Assembly: GCA_013288325.1 (NCBI GenBank)
Contig: JABDCB010000025.1
Span: 1-38,067, forward strand
DNA from: Bacteroidota bacterium
Lineage (GTDB): Bacteria > Bacteroidota > Bacteroidia > Palsa-965
DNA length: 38,067 bases
Direction: 5' to 3'
Position 1 is the stretch's first letter, and each line of letters starts with the position of its first letter. A program made the position numbers and the translations under genes. The notes under the pieces were generated by a model that saw only the letters and a program-made list of their open reading frames with translations, did not search any database and was not told the DNA's origin. This document shows, in pieces, positions 9,087 through 16,235 of the stretch.

Positions 9087-9476
9087 CTACTTAGTGATAG
9101 GAACACCACAGGTGGATATCACTTTCCAGTTATTGTTTATCCATTTCCATACCCGCATATACCGGAACAAAGCGCTTATTTCCTGTTCCTGATAACTACC
9201 CTTCATTTCCAACTGAAAGGAAAGAATGGCTGTATCTTCTATGAAATTTATTTGCTGATCGCTGGGTGTGAGGGAAGTCATGGCTGTATTTCCCGTGCGG
9301 TAGTTTTCCAGCAATTGAGATTTGTTGATGGTAAGTGCATTGGGTAATACAAACAAAGCCTGGTCGTGAATCAATTCGTCCAGTACAAGCAAATCTTTAT
9401 CGCGGAATGCATCGAGGAGTCTTTTTTCGCAGGCCAGGATTTGGGTTGTGGGTGTGGTTGGAGTGGAGGCTGTCAT
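9087..9476 (-). CDS. NTF2-like / DUF4440-type nuclear transport factor 2 family protein
   Basis: 129 residues, about the size of a single NTF2-fold domain. The order of elements fits the DUF4440/SnoaL-like group: an N-terminal helix (ILACEKRLLDAFRDKDLLVLDELI), then FVLPNALTINKSQLLENYRTG, then beta strands ending in FRYMRVWKWINNNWKVIST. The family includes small-molecule binding proteins and enzymes such as isomerases; the substrate here is unknown. No signal peptide, so cytoplasmic. It lies downstream of the lipoprotein gene at 9603-10280 on the same strand, separated by a probable terminator, so it likely has its own promoter. Its 3' end is about 20 bases from the 21-bp array. Confidence 0.75.
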   Translation of the reverse strand: MTASTPTTPTTQILACEKRLLDAFRDKDLLVLDELIHDQALFVLPNALTINKSQLLENYRTGNTAMTSLTPSDQQINFIEDTAILSFQLEMKGSYQEQEISALFRYMRVWKWINNNWKVISTCGVPITK

Positions 9477-9515
9477 GTGGCGGAGCTTATTGGAGAGCTA
9501 AAATAAGGAAAAATG

Positions 9516-9547
9516 AAAAAACCTCTCCGTTTGGGGAAAGGCTTTTT
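9516..9547 (-). terminator. Probable terminator after the 9603-10280 lipoprotein gene
   Basis: CCTCTCC pairs with GGAAAGG (one mismatch), flanked by a run of A on the left and T on the right. On the minus strand the hairpin is followed by TTTTTT. Confidence 0.6.
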
Positions 9548-9602
9548 GATGTTCTGGTATTCGGTACAGGTATTTTTTAAGAGTTAGTTTGGCAAGTATT
9601 TA

Positions 9603-10280
9603 TTATTCTTCAAAATTGAGATTGGACGGTTCTGGCTGGACAAACCCAGGCTGGCCTATTGTTTCGGTTCCTGTAACCGGGATGGATTTATCCACCTCTT
9701 CAAAAGATATGTTTTCAAACCATACCTGTCCTTTACCCCTCAGCTGTACACCGTATGAAAGTAAAGTGGCATTTGTGGGTACATCCAAAACAATTTCGTA
9801 TTTCTTCCATCCTGTTGTTCCTGTTATTCCTCTATTCTGCATATTGTCAAAGGCTAAAGCTGTTAAAGAAGATGCCTGATCTACCCGTAACCACATTCCG
9901 GAAAATGATTCTACATTTTCAGATTTAATAGATCCGGTCATCCGTACTCTTTTACCCAGATACTTATAAGGGATACAGGACTGCATTAAAGTACCAAAAC
10001 CTGTTGCACCTTCTTTATATTTAATGGTAGCTGCATTTTTGCCATGCTCTCCCTCTCCTTTTGCTATTCCCATATCATATTCAGAGGAATGACTTCCAAT
10101 ATTCGTTTCTTCGGCATGACTGCCGGCCGGCCACCATGATTTTGGAAGGGTAAAGGCATTTTCAAGCTGCGCCCCCATTTTATCATTTTGATCCGACTCA
10201 GGCTTAACCTTTGCGGTGCATGAAAACAAGATTCCGGATAGTGTGAACAGTAAAATGCAAACAGGTTTTATGAGTCTCAT
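9603..10280 (-). CDS. Lipoprotein with a GFGTLMQ/LAFDNMQ-type beta-sandwich domain
   Basis: 225 residues. The first 20 residues plus a lipobox (ILFSC, Cys21) mark a lipoprotein. The rest carries a motif series I recognise from a beta-sandwich domain that also occurs attached to HTH regulators and alone: WWPAGSHAEETNIGSHSSEYDMGI, GFGTLMQ, YLGKRVRMTGSIKSENV, GMWLRVDQ, LAFDNMQNRGITGTTGWKKYEIVLDVP, and GKGQVWFENISFEEV. The layout resembles a carbohydrate-binding fold, but binding is not shown. The gene has one of the best promoters in the window (10303-10335) and its own terminator, so it is probably transcribed alone. Function unknown. Confidence 0.8.
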   Translation of the reverse strand: MRLIKPVCILLFTLSGILFSCTAKVKPESDQNDKMGAQLENAFTLPKSWWPAGSHAEETNIGSHSSEYDMGIAKGEGEHGKNAATIKYKEGATGFGTLMQSCIPYKYLGKRVRMTGSIKSENVESFSGMWLRVDQASSLTALAFDNMQNRGITGTTGWKKYEIVLDVPTNATLLSYGVQLRGKGQVWFENISFEEVDKSIPVTGTETIGQPGFVQPEPSNLNFEE

Positions 10281-10302
10281 TACTTAGGAGAGTTTATTTG
10301 TT

Positions 10303-10335
10303 CAAAGGTATGTTAAATGGGCCTTCGTCAGCAAA
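10303..10335 (-). promoter_or_regulatory. Bacteroidota promoter TTTG-N21-TACCTTTG for the lipoprotein gene
   Basis: On the minus strand TTTG (10335-10332) is followed after 21 bases by TACCTTTG (10310-10303). This matches the primary sigma consensus of Bacteroidota; transcription would begin about 15-20 bases before the ATG at 10280. Confidence 0.7.
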
Positions 10336-10466
10336 AGTGTGATGTCCTTCCTCTATTCGAATAATATGCCCCGGTAAAGTTACCCCGATAATTTTCGACG
10401 GGATATCCACCTTTGACAGTGATGTGGAATAAATGGTGGATATTTGTTGGAATATAGGTGTCACGC

Positions 10467-10973
10467 ATGAAATTAAGAAGCCAATATACGTATCCAATTA
10501 TCTATTCACTTTTTCCAATATGTATAGCTGTTATAGTGTGGAAAAATTGGGGAGGTGATCCTGGTCTAATCAATGTAGTGCTTCCTTTTTTTATAATTGG
10601 GCTGATAATAGCCTTGTGCTCTTTTCTGTTTTTAATCAAAGATATCGTTGTACTGGAAGACACTTTGATTATTCAATACCCCCTCAACAGATGGATGGAA
10701 GACATCAAAATACCGATGAAAGAAATTCAGGAAGTGCAATTGCCAGGAGGAAGGATAACCACCATAATTTTCAAATATACTGACCTACAAACCTCCGATG
10801 TGAAAGAATCCAGGTTTCTTTTTGACATGAATACCAAAACCAGATACGATTTGTTTGATTTTTTAAGATCAAAAAACATTAAATTATCCGGGCGGGGAGC
10901 TGAAACTTATTTTGAAGATATTAAGACTTGGGCAAGTGTGGAGAGGCAAGAAAGAGGGAGATTCCCAAAATGA
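10467..10973 (+). CDS. Two-helix membrane protein of unknown function, PH-like tail
   Basis: About 168 residues from the ATG at 10467; a GTG nine bases upstream is also in frame. Two hydrophobic segments near the N-terminus (YPIIYSLFPICIAVIVW and VVLPFFIIGLIIALCSFLFLI) are followed by a soluble beta-rich part (IVVLEDTLIIQYPLNRWMEDIKIPMKEIQEVQL) that resembles bacterial PH-like domains. I do not recognise the family. It opens a run of five plus-strand genes of unknown function that look more AT-rich than their surroundings. Confidence 0.65.
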   Translation: MKLRSQYTYPIIYSLFPICIAVIVWKNWGGDPGLINVVLPFFIIGLIIALCSFLFLIKDIVVLEDTLIIQYPLNRWMEDIKIPMKEIQEVQLPGGRITTIIFKYTDLQTSDVKESRFLFDMNTKTRYDLFDFLRSKNIKLSGRGAETYFEDIKTWASVERQERGRFPK

Positions 10974-11011
10974 ATGATTATTTTTAGATAGGGAGTTTTA
11001 AAACTGATAAC

Positions 11012-11593
11012 ATGAGAATAATCTTAAAAACTATTTGTTCACTTATTGTTGCAATGATCTTGGTTTCCTGCAATCAACCGTCATCAACCCATGCTGATGT
11101 TGCTGATAGCAAAAGAGCCAATGATAGTCTCCATAGATCAGATTCTCTTCAGGCTCATTCCGCCATGCTTCATAAACATCCTGTTTTAGAATCCAAGACT
11201 TTCAAGAAAGGGGATATCATAGAGCCATTAAAAGCGTTTGATTTTTCACTCCCGAATTCCTATGCTATGCTGAATATCAGCGGGAATGATTTTGAGGAAT
11301 TGCCCTCCTCCATTCAAAAGAGCGCCTTATTGAAAATAACCGACCCGGAAATTTTGAAGCAGCTTCAAACAGAATTCAGATTTACCTATACAGGCACAGA
11401 TATGGCTACCTGTGAAAGTTCCATCAGCTTTTGTTCCGGTAACAAAGCAGTATTTAAATCGGAAATTGTCATTGAAAATAATAAGGTGGGATTGCAAGGC
11501 CACTCCGGATGGATTGAAGCGGTGGATAGTAAAAAGATTATTGATTTAATTGCCAAAGGCGCTAGGGTGTATACGCCTGAGTTGAAGTTGTAA
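11012..11593 (+). CDS. Small hypothetical lipoprotein
   Basis: 193 residues with a lipoprotein signal (ICSLIVAMILVSC, Cys20) followed by a Ser/His/Asp-rich linker. The mature part (FKKGDIIEPLKAFDFSLPNSYAMLNISGNDFEELP..., then FTYTGTDMATCESSISFCSGNKAVFKSEIV) has two cysteines that could pair. I do not recognise the family. It follows the preceding plus gene by 38 bases, so the two may be co-transcribed. Confidence 0.65.
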   Translation: MRIILKTICSLIVAMILVSCNQPSSTHADVADSKRANDSLHRSDSLQAHSAMLHKHPVLESKTFKKGDIIEPLKAFDFSLPNSYAMLNISGNDFEELPSSIQKSALLKITDPEILKQLQTEFRFTYTGTDMATCESSISFCSGNKAVFKSEIVIENNKVGLQGHSGWIEAVDSKKIIDLIAKGARVYTPELKL

Positions 11594-11703
11594 CCACATT
11601 TTTAGCCATGAGGATATAAAATTATTTTAAAAAAGGCAATTCGAGCACTTAATTTTTCTCAAATTGTTGGGTAGTGATGGAACAATATTTATAGTTTTTG
11701 ATA

Positions 11704-12162
11704 ATGATCACATTAAAAGATTTGGGAGCATTTCTGCTAATACTTGTTGGATGGCTGGTGCTTTCGATTGTATTGTTGTCAATAGATCGTATTGCAAATA
11801 GTGATTATGCATTCTTCATTATTTTTCTCCTAGTTATTGCAGGAACATCTTTAACCTGGAATTATTACAAAAGAAAAAAATCAATAGCTAATTTTTTAGA
11901 ACACCAGTTCAATAGGATGGGGTATAATGTTCTTGCAGAAAGATCATTTAATTTCAAAGAGAAGTTCACTACATCAGAAATAAAGGTGGCTTTCTGGACA
12001 CCTATCGGACTCTTTATGGATAGGATTCAGTATAAATCTAAGTTTTTTAAGGTTTTTGTTGTGTCAAATTCAAATGGACAAAGACTAGAGTTAGCTGCTC
12101 TTGTCACTTTTTATTGGGAAGGAGAGCCGGATATTTCTATCTTAGGTAAGACTCCTCTATAA
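11704..12162 (+). CDS. Hypothetical membrane protein with two N-terminal helices
   Basis: About 152 residues from the ATG at 11704; an in-frame TTG lies two codons upstream. Two transmembrane segments (LGAFLLILVGWLVLSIVLLSI and YAFFIIFLLVIAGTSLTW) are followed by KRKKS and a soluble domain (FLEHQFNRMGYNVLAERSFNFKEKF ... FFKVFVVSNSNGQRLELAALVTFYW). Family not recognised. Separated from its neighbours by about 100 bases on each side. Confidence 0.6.
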   Translation: MITLKDLGAFLLILVGWLVLSIVLLSIDRIANSDYAFFIIFLLVIAGTSLTWNYYKRKKSIANFLEHQFNRMGYNVLAERSFNFKEKFTTSEIKVAFWTPIGLFMDRIQYKSKFFKVFVVSNSNGQRLELAALVTFYWEGEPDISILGKTPL

Positions 12163-12263
12163 TAGGGAGAATGCACGTCCTTTGGCTCAATAATAATTAG
12201 TATAGGAGATAGCCAAAGTATAAGTTTTCCTAAAGGGAAGCAATCTGTTAGTCTACTATTGGA

Positions 12264-12506
12264 ATGAATAAGTATTTTAAGATTCTCATGGGCCCCAACA
12301 GATTCTATCCCATTCTATTCTTAGGAGCCATAATTTATTGGATATGCACTGGTTTTAAAAAACCATTTAAAGAGGCTTTTATTGGAACCAAGAAGGATGA
12401 TGATAGAGCAAGGGATTCGATTGCAGGAAGAAACAATACAATAGGATGGATTGCCTTCTTTGTTTTGTTGTATTTATTAAAGCGTTTAACTGGTAATAAT
12501 TGGTAA
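12264..12506 (+). CDS. Small hypothetical membrane protein
   Basis: 80 residues. One hydrophobic segment near the N-terminus (FYPILFLGAIIYWICTGF) and one near the C-terminus (TIGWIAFFVLLYLLKRL), with a charged loop between (GTKKDDDRARDSIAGR). Family not recognised; composition and codon use look like those of its neighbours. Confidence 0.55.
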   Translation: MNKYFKILMGPNRFYPILFLGAIIYWICTGFKKPFKEAFIGTKKDDDRARDSIAGRNNTIGWIAFFVLLYLLKRLTGNNW

Positions 12507-12549
12507 CAGTATATAATGTGACCCTATTATAGTAACACCCGAATTAAGA

Positions 12550-13059
12550 ATGTTGGAACCTATTAACCTAAGTCTTCCAAAGCGGATTTTATACACCCTG
12601 ATCCCCTATTCATGTTATAGCTATAGCGTGCCTTATGGAGAAGAGGAGTTGCTTAAAAGACTTCAGGTTCTTACGACCGTATTAAGACCCTTGGCTACAG
12701 TGGAAGGAACTCAGTATATGTTCTTGGTAAAGGAGGTAAAGGGAGAAAATAAAGTAGTATTCAGACCTGGGCCAGGAAGGACAGGTAGTGATGGGACTGC
12801 CTCTTATATCGGAAAATATTGGTCAACTGATAAGGGAACTGAATTTGAGCTGAAAGTTAAACCGGACATTTGGTTTTATTTGATTAACGGCTTTCTTTTT
12901 TCTTTTTATTGGTTTGTGGTTAGAAAAGATCCTTTTGATATCCGTGGGTATTTGATTGCTTTCTTGATTCTTTATTTGATCGGATATCTTCCAATCTATT
13001 CATTTGTTAAGAGGCTGAAGAGAAATATTGAGAATGTTTTGGATGATTCAGACGAGTAG
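12550..13059 (+). CDS. Hypothetical membrane-anchored protein
   Basis: 169 residues. The N-terminal two thirds are soluble (PYGEEELLKRLQVLTTVLRPLATVEGTQYMFLVKEV...GKYWSTDKGTEFELKVKPD). Two C-terminal transmembrane segments follow (WFYLINGFLFSFYWFVV and GYLIAFLILYLIGYLPIYSF), then a basic and an acidic end. I do not recognise the family. It is the last gene of the plus-strand cluster and ends 12 bases before a tRNA-like relic. Confidence 0.6.
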   Translation: MLEPINLSLPKRILYTLIPYSCYSYSVPYGEEELLKRLQVLTTVLRPLATVEGTQYMFLVKEVKGENKVVFRPGPGRTGSDGTASYIGKYWSTDKGTEFELKVKPDIWFYLINGFLFSFYWFVVRKDPFDIRGYLIAFLILYLIGYLPIYSFVKRLKRNIENVLDDSDE

Positions 13060-13071
13060 ACTGAAAATGGA

Positions 13072-13120
13072 GAACCTGTGACCCTCCCGACGAAAATCGG
13101 GATGGTCTGAATCAGCTAAT
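13072..13120 (-). pseudogene. tRNA-derived relic (middle part of a tRNA)
   Basis: Shares aacctgtgaccctc and, further on, tctgaa-cagct with the real tRNA-Val at 13180-13257, at the same spacing. The anticodon arm is replaced by CCCGACGAAAATCGGG. There is no acceptor stem. It lies between the unknown-gene cluster and the tRNA. Confidence 0.6.
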
Positions 13121-13130
13121 AAATGGTATA

Positions 13131-13173
13131 AAACAAAAAAGTGAGTGTAATCGCTCTCGCTCTCGCACTCACT
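13131..13173 (-). terminator. Terminator of tRNA-Val(UAC)
   Basis: AGTGAGTG (13140-13147) pairs with CACTCACT (13166-13173). On the minus strand this is followed by a T-rich tract (complement of aaacaaaaaa). Confidence 0.65.
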
Positions 13174-13179
13174 CTGTTT

Positions 13180-13257
13180 TGGTGGGAGCTACAGGGTTCG
13201 AACCTGTGACCCTCTGCTTGTAAGGCAGATGCTCTGAACCAGCTGAGCTAAGCTCCC
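13180..13257 (-). tRNA. tRNA-Val (anticodon UAC)
   Basis: On minus the acceptor GGGAGCT pairs with AGCTCCC. The D arm is AGCTCAGCTGGTTCAGAGC, the anticodon loop CTTACAA (anticodon TAC) sits on a clean stem CTGC/GCAG, and the T arm is ACAGG-TTCGAAC-CCTGT. Discriminator A and CCA are encoded in the DNA. Confidence 0.95.
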
Positions 13258-13275
13258 CTTTTTGTAATCGGGAGG

Positions 13276-13283
13276 CAAATATA
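13276..13283 (-). promoter_or_regulatory. -7 box (TATATTTG) of tRNA-Val(UAC)
   Basis: Perfect TAnnTTTG on minus, about 19 bases before the tRNA 5' end. No convincing -33 TTTG. Confidence 0.55.
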
Positions 13284-13436
13284 GAAAAAATCCCAATCAT
13301 GTATATATTTTTTATTTCAGGCTGTAAAAAGCAAAAAAGTCCTTTAAAAAGGGAAGAAACAGAGAAGGCGTTCATTAAAAGACATTGCCGAACAATTTGT
13401 CCAAGATGCTGATAATCAGCAAAACATAACGAATAA

Positions 13437-13467
13437 TTGTAGAACAAGAGTCAATTACTTATTTTTG
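13437..13467 (+). promoter_or_regulatory. Promoter TTG-N20-TATTTTTG upstream of the tRNA relic and tRNA-Val(GAC)
   Basis: TTG at 13437-13439 and TATTTTTG at 13460-13467 match the Bacteroidota consensus and spacing. The first tRNA-like sequence begins 20 bases later. Confidence 0.65.
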
Positions 13468-13487
13468 CTGCCTTCACCATCTTAACA

Positions 13488-13530
13488 GGACATCTAGCTC
13501 AGTTGGTTTAGAACATCGCCTCAAAGAAGG
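13488..13530 (+). pseudogene. Truncated tRNA relic (5' half)
   Basis: GGACATCTAGCTCAGTTGGT followed by TTAGAACATCGCCTC is a tRNA 5' half (acceptor strand, D arm, start of the anticodon stem) closely related to the complete tRNA at 13546. It breaks off into unrelated sequence with no anticodon loop, T arm or 3' acceptor strand. Confidence 0.75.
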
Positions 13531-13545
13531 ATTCAGTATTATTTA

Positions 13546-13620
13546 GGGCAATTAGCTCAGTTGGTTTAGAGCATTACCTCGACAAGGTAGGGGTCACTGG
13601 TTCGAGCCCAGTATTGCCCA
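13546..13620 (+). tRNA. tRNA-Val (anticodon GAC) with C at position 33
   Basis: GGGCAAT pairs with ATTGCCC. The D arm is AGCTCAGTTGGTTTAGAGC and the T arm ACTGG-TTCGAGC-CCAGT. The anticodon stem TTACC/GGTAG encloses the loop TCGACAA, giving anticodon GAC. Position 33 is C instead of the nearly invariant T. CCA is not encoded (ACAG follows). Confidence 0.85.
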
Positions 13621-13625
13621 CAGAG

Positions 13626-13657
13626 AAAGAGACTGTCGAAAGATGGTCTCTTTTTTT
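13626..13657 (+). terminator. Terminator of tRNA-Val(GAC)
   Basis: AGAGAC pairs with GTCTCT across a 12-nt loop, followed by a run of seven T. Confidence 0.75.
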
Positions 13658-13729
13658 GCTTCTTGGTTCACGCTCTTGCCAATACTCAAAAAGAAGAAAT
13701 TTCGTAAGTTTACTCAAAGCTTATGACCC

Positions 13730-13951
13730 ATGAACATACAGGCAGAAAAACTGGAATTGCTCGAATTGCTTTTAAGAACGGATAATGAAAGTGTTTTGAA
13801 AAAAATACGGGCTGTTTTCAATGCGTCAAAGGCTACTCCCCGCATTACTGTTAAGCAATACAATTTAGAGCTCAAAGCCGCAGAAAAAAGGATAAAGAAT
13901 GGGAAATTCATCACCCATGAAGATCTCGAAGCCCAAATGGAGAAATGGTAA
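13730..13951 (+). CDS. Orphan antitoxin-like small protein
   Basis: 73 residues: MNIQAEKLELLELLLRTDNE, then VLKKIRAVF, and a Lys/Glu-rich end ITVKQYNLELKAAEKRIKNG. This style of protein is common in Bacteroidota as the antitoxin in front of a RelE/ParE-type toxin. No intact toxin follows. An ATG overlapping the stop (13945) gives only 15 codons. Could instead be a solitary regulator. Confidence 0.6.
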   Translation: MNIQAEKLELLELLLRTDNESVLKKIRAVFNASKATPRITVKQYNLELKAAEKRIKNGKFITHEDLEAQMEKW

Positions 13952-13992
13952 CCCGCAAGAAGGCATATTGTATATATCCTATCTATAAGTAA
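13945..13992 (+). pseudogene. Possible toxin-gene remnant
   Basis: ATGGTAACCCGCAAG overlaps the antitoxin stop in the usual toxin-antitoxin arrangement and encodes MVTRKKAYCIYPIYK before a stop. The start resembles RelE/ParE-type toxins, but this is too short to be sure. Confidence 0.25.
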
Positions 13993-14019
13993 GTAAAGCT
14001 TCCAGAGAACCTAATTCCC

Positions 14020-14385
14020 CTATTCTAAAAACCCCTTCAACCACAGCACCGCTTCCTCTTCCGAATTAAAAAGCCGGGTAGGGGATTGTTGGGAGGTAAG
14101 ACTTTTGAAAAAATTACCGACAAGCTTGCCAGCCAGAGAATTTACAACCAGGGCTGCTGCCAGACGGGTTTCCTGATATTCATTACTGGCCATTCGCCTA
14201 AGGGCTTCGGGTGCAATAGTGAAATGAACGCCCCGGCTATCCCAAAGGATACAGAACTTCTTTCCTTCGCTCAGTTCCAGATTTATCTTCCGCATCATCA
14301 ACACATCTTCCAGATCCAGCAAAGCATTCTGCTCCACAACTATTTTGATGATTCGGGGTGCTACAAGTGTTTGTGTATACTTCAC
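14020..14385 (-). CDS. STAS/SpoIIAA-like small protein (DUF7793-like)
   Basis: About 121 residues from a GTG at 14385; a TTG at 14397 is the alternative. The pattern IIKIVVEQNALLDLEDVLMM, KKFCILWDSRGVHFTI, RMASNEYQETRLAAALVVNS, GNFFKSLTSQQSPTRLFN and EEAVLWLKGFLE fits a STAS-like fold found in many small Bacteroidota proteins of unknown role. It starts 15 bases or less after the stop of the upstream membrane protein, so the two are probably co-transcribed. Function unknown. Confidence 0.6.
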   Translation of the reverse strand: MKYTQTLVAPRIIKIVVEQNALLDLEDVLMMRKINLELSEGKKFCILWDSRGVHFTIAPEALRRMASNEYQETRLAAALVVNSLAGKLVGNFFKSLTSQQSPTRLFNSEEEAVLWLKGFLE

Positions 14386-14400
14386 AAGTAAAAACAATTA

Positions 14401-15849
14401 TTAATTTCTGTGGCCCGCACGGAATTGTTTTATATCCATAGGCCGGAAGAGTGAATTCAGTTTGGGCCAGTCTTCAGCAGGAATCCGTTCTTTATTAAAT
14501 ACAAACCAATACGCTTCTTTCGTCATCCCCGAATAATGGATCAAAGCATTGTTATAGCCTTTTGTCATCGTCAGGTTTAAGGAAAAAAAGCAATAGATAA
14601 GCGAACAGAGCAGGATCACCGTTACTGTTTTGGCCCACACAGCCTGGAATAAATCAATCAGCATCTCATAAAAGGCACAGAGCGGCAAGGCAAGCAAGGC
14701 ATAATTCTGTACCATGGCCCTGCATCCGAAACTACCGCTGAATGTCCAGTCCCACCAGCACGATAAAAGATAAATATTCAACACCGTAAAAGCAAGAACA
14801 GGTAAGAAGAGGGATCGTTGTTTACGATAAAGCGGAATAAAACCTATAAAGGCAAGAAGCATAATGGGGGTATACAGAAACAATCCTTTGCGGTAACTGA
14901 ACAGAAAATTAATGACCTGGGGATCGGTGAAGAAAAACTTTTCGCCTATATAGGCATCGAAGATAAAAGACCCTGAATTTATTTTCCAGTAGATAAGTTG
15001 GGGACTGATGATGACAAAAAATAAAAGGATGGCGATGAGTAACTGGGTCCGTAGCGACCAGAGATAAACTACCCTTGATTTAAGTGTACCTATATTATAT
15101 ACCCCCATCAAAGGGAGGAGCAAAAATATAATCCCGTCAACCGGGCGGGCCATAAAGATGAGTCCACCCAAAAAAGCGCTGAGATAGAGATGTTTTTTTC
15201 TTTTTTCCTTATACCACATCGCCGCTGTATACAGAAAGAAACAATACAGGGTAAAAAGAAAGGAATGCGACATCTGTCCCAGGGAAACGGTATAGTACAA
15301 CAGGTTGGTGGCGTAAAAGACAGAAAAGACGGTTAGCAAAGCCGCTAAGGGCTTGAAAAACATAATGAGGGTTTTGTATAGAAACCAAAGCCCGAAAAAG
15401 ACATACAGTATGGTGCCGAAATAAATGGTCCATATATAAGGAGGGGAATATCCGTCCGGCGGATAATCGTGGTGATTGGCTATCCAGTCTCCGATTAAAA
15501 ACATGGGCGCTTCCATAATGGCTACGCCCATACTCATTTTGGGCACCACTTTTCCGTTGGGTGTGGGTATGAGCCAGTATTCGGCAGGGGAGTGAAACTG
15601 AATTTCATGATGAATAAACAGAGAAGGCAGATAAGAATAGTATTGGTTGGCATCCTGGAAGAAAGGGGTTTTCTGATACTTCCAGTATATAAGACCTGAA
15701 TACTGAGAAGAAAGAAATACAAAGCTGAAGACGGCAAATAAGGTCCAGAGCGACATCTTTTTCAGACGTTCTTTTAGCCGGATCCAGGAATGCTGAATTT
15801 TTTTCATTCCGGATTGTAAAGCAAAGTGCGATTCATACTCATAATGCAC
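14401..15849 (-). CDS. Polytopic membrane protein, probable GT-C-type glycosyltransferase
   Basis: 482 residues with about ten transmembrane helices. Features typical of dolichyl-phosphate-mannose/ArnT-like GT-C enzymes include the acidic first loop (QDANQYYSYLPSLFIHHEI), long periplasmic loops (YPPDGYSPPYIW) and ARPVDGIIFLLLPL. Such enzymes move a sugar from a lipid carrier onto a protein or glycan on the outer face of the inner membrane. The catalytic Asp is probably in the QDANQYY loop. The start at 15849 adds an 18-residue cytoplasmic stretch before a second Met (MKKIQHSW), so the true start is uncertain. The acceptor is unknown. Confidence 0.7.
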   Translation of the reverse strand: MHYEYESHFALQSGMKKIQHSWIRLKERLKKMSLWTLFAVFSFVFLSSQYSGLIYWKYQKTPFFQDANQYYSYLPSLFIHHEIQFHSPAEYWLIPTPNGKVVPKMSMGVAIMEAPMFLIGDWIANHHDYPPDGYSPPYIWTIYFGTILYVFFGLWFLYKTLIMFFKPLAALLTVFSVFYATNLLYYTVSLGQMSHSFLFTLYCFFLYTAAMWYKEKRKKHLYLSAFLGGLIFMARPVDGIIFLLLPLMGVYNIGTLKSRVVYLWSLRTQLLIAILLFFVIISPQLIYWKINSGSFIFDAYIGEKFFFTDPQVINFLFSYRKGLFLYTPIMLLAFIGFIPLYRKQRSLFLPVLAFTVLNIYLLSCWWDWTFSGSFGCRAMVQNYALLALPLCAFYEMLIDLFQAVWAKTVTVILLCSLIYCFFSLNLTMTKGYNNALIHYSGMTKEAYWFVFNKERIPAEDWPKLNSLFRPMDIKQFRAGHRN

Positions 15850-16235
15850 AAGATGATGTTTTTCCCTGAGATACGGACTTTCTCCGACTGATAAAGATTG
15901 GAGAGCCAGCTAAAGAAATGGAAGGAGGTATCCATTATTGCAAAATGTTTTCCTATGGGCATTCGGTAAGTTGGTGTTAAAAGTGCCTAAAAATAAGTCT
16001 TTTAAAATAAACATCCAATGTGGAAACGGGACTAAGTACGATCTGATATAATATACAGAATGGAGGAAACGATAGACGAACTGGATAAATTACCAGATAA
16101 TCATTCATTCCTGTTAGATACTCATTGTCTCCTGTGAATTACTCATTCTGGCATTAAAAGGGCTTGTGATGGATGTTTCTTTGCCACCGAATTCACGTTA
16201 CCGCTTTTGCACGTTAAATAATAAACAACACAAAC
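15850..16235. other. Divergent intergenic region between 15849 (minus) and 16236 (plus)
   Basis: 386 bases with no gene or RNA I can support. It must contain promoters for both flanking genes. A weak TTTG (16180) to CGCTTTTG (16202-16209) pair precedes the plus gene but does not match the -7 consensus well. Confidence 0.5.

Noticed and set aside
10294..10497. 67-codon minus frame upstream of the lipoprotein gene
   Set aside because: Contains the lipoprotein promoter and overlaps the plus gene at 10467. It has protein-like composition and might be a gene remnant, but I cannot support it.
13169..13447. 92-codon minus frame
   Set aside because: Overlaps the tRNA-Val gene and its promoter.
14383..14397. 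TTG at 14397 as start of the STAS-like protein
   Set aside because: A GTG four codons downstream gives a more usual start; either is possible.
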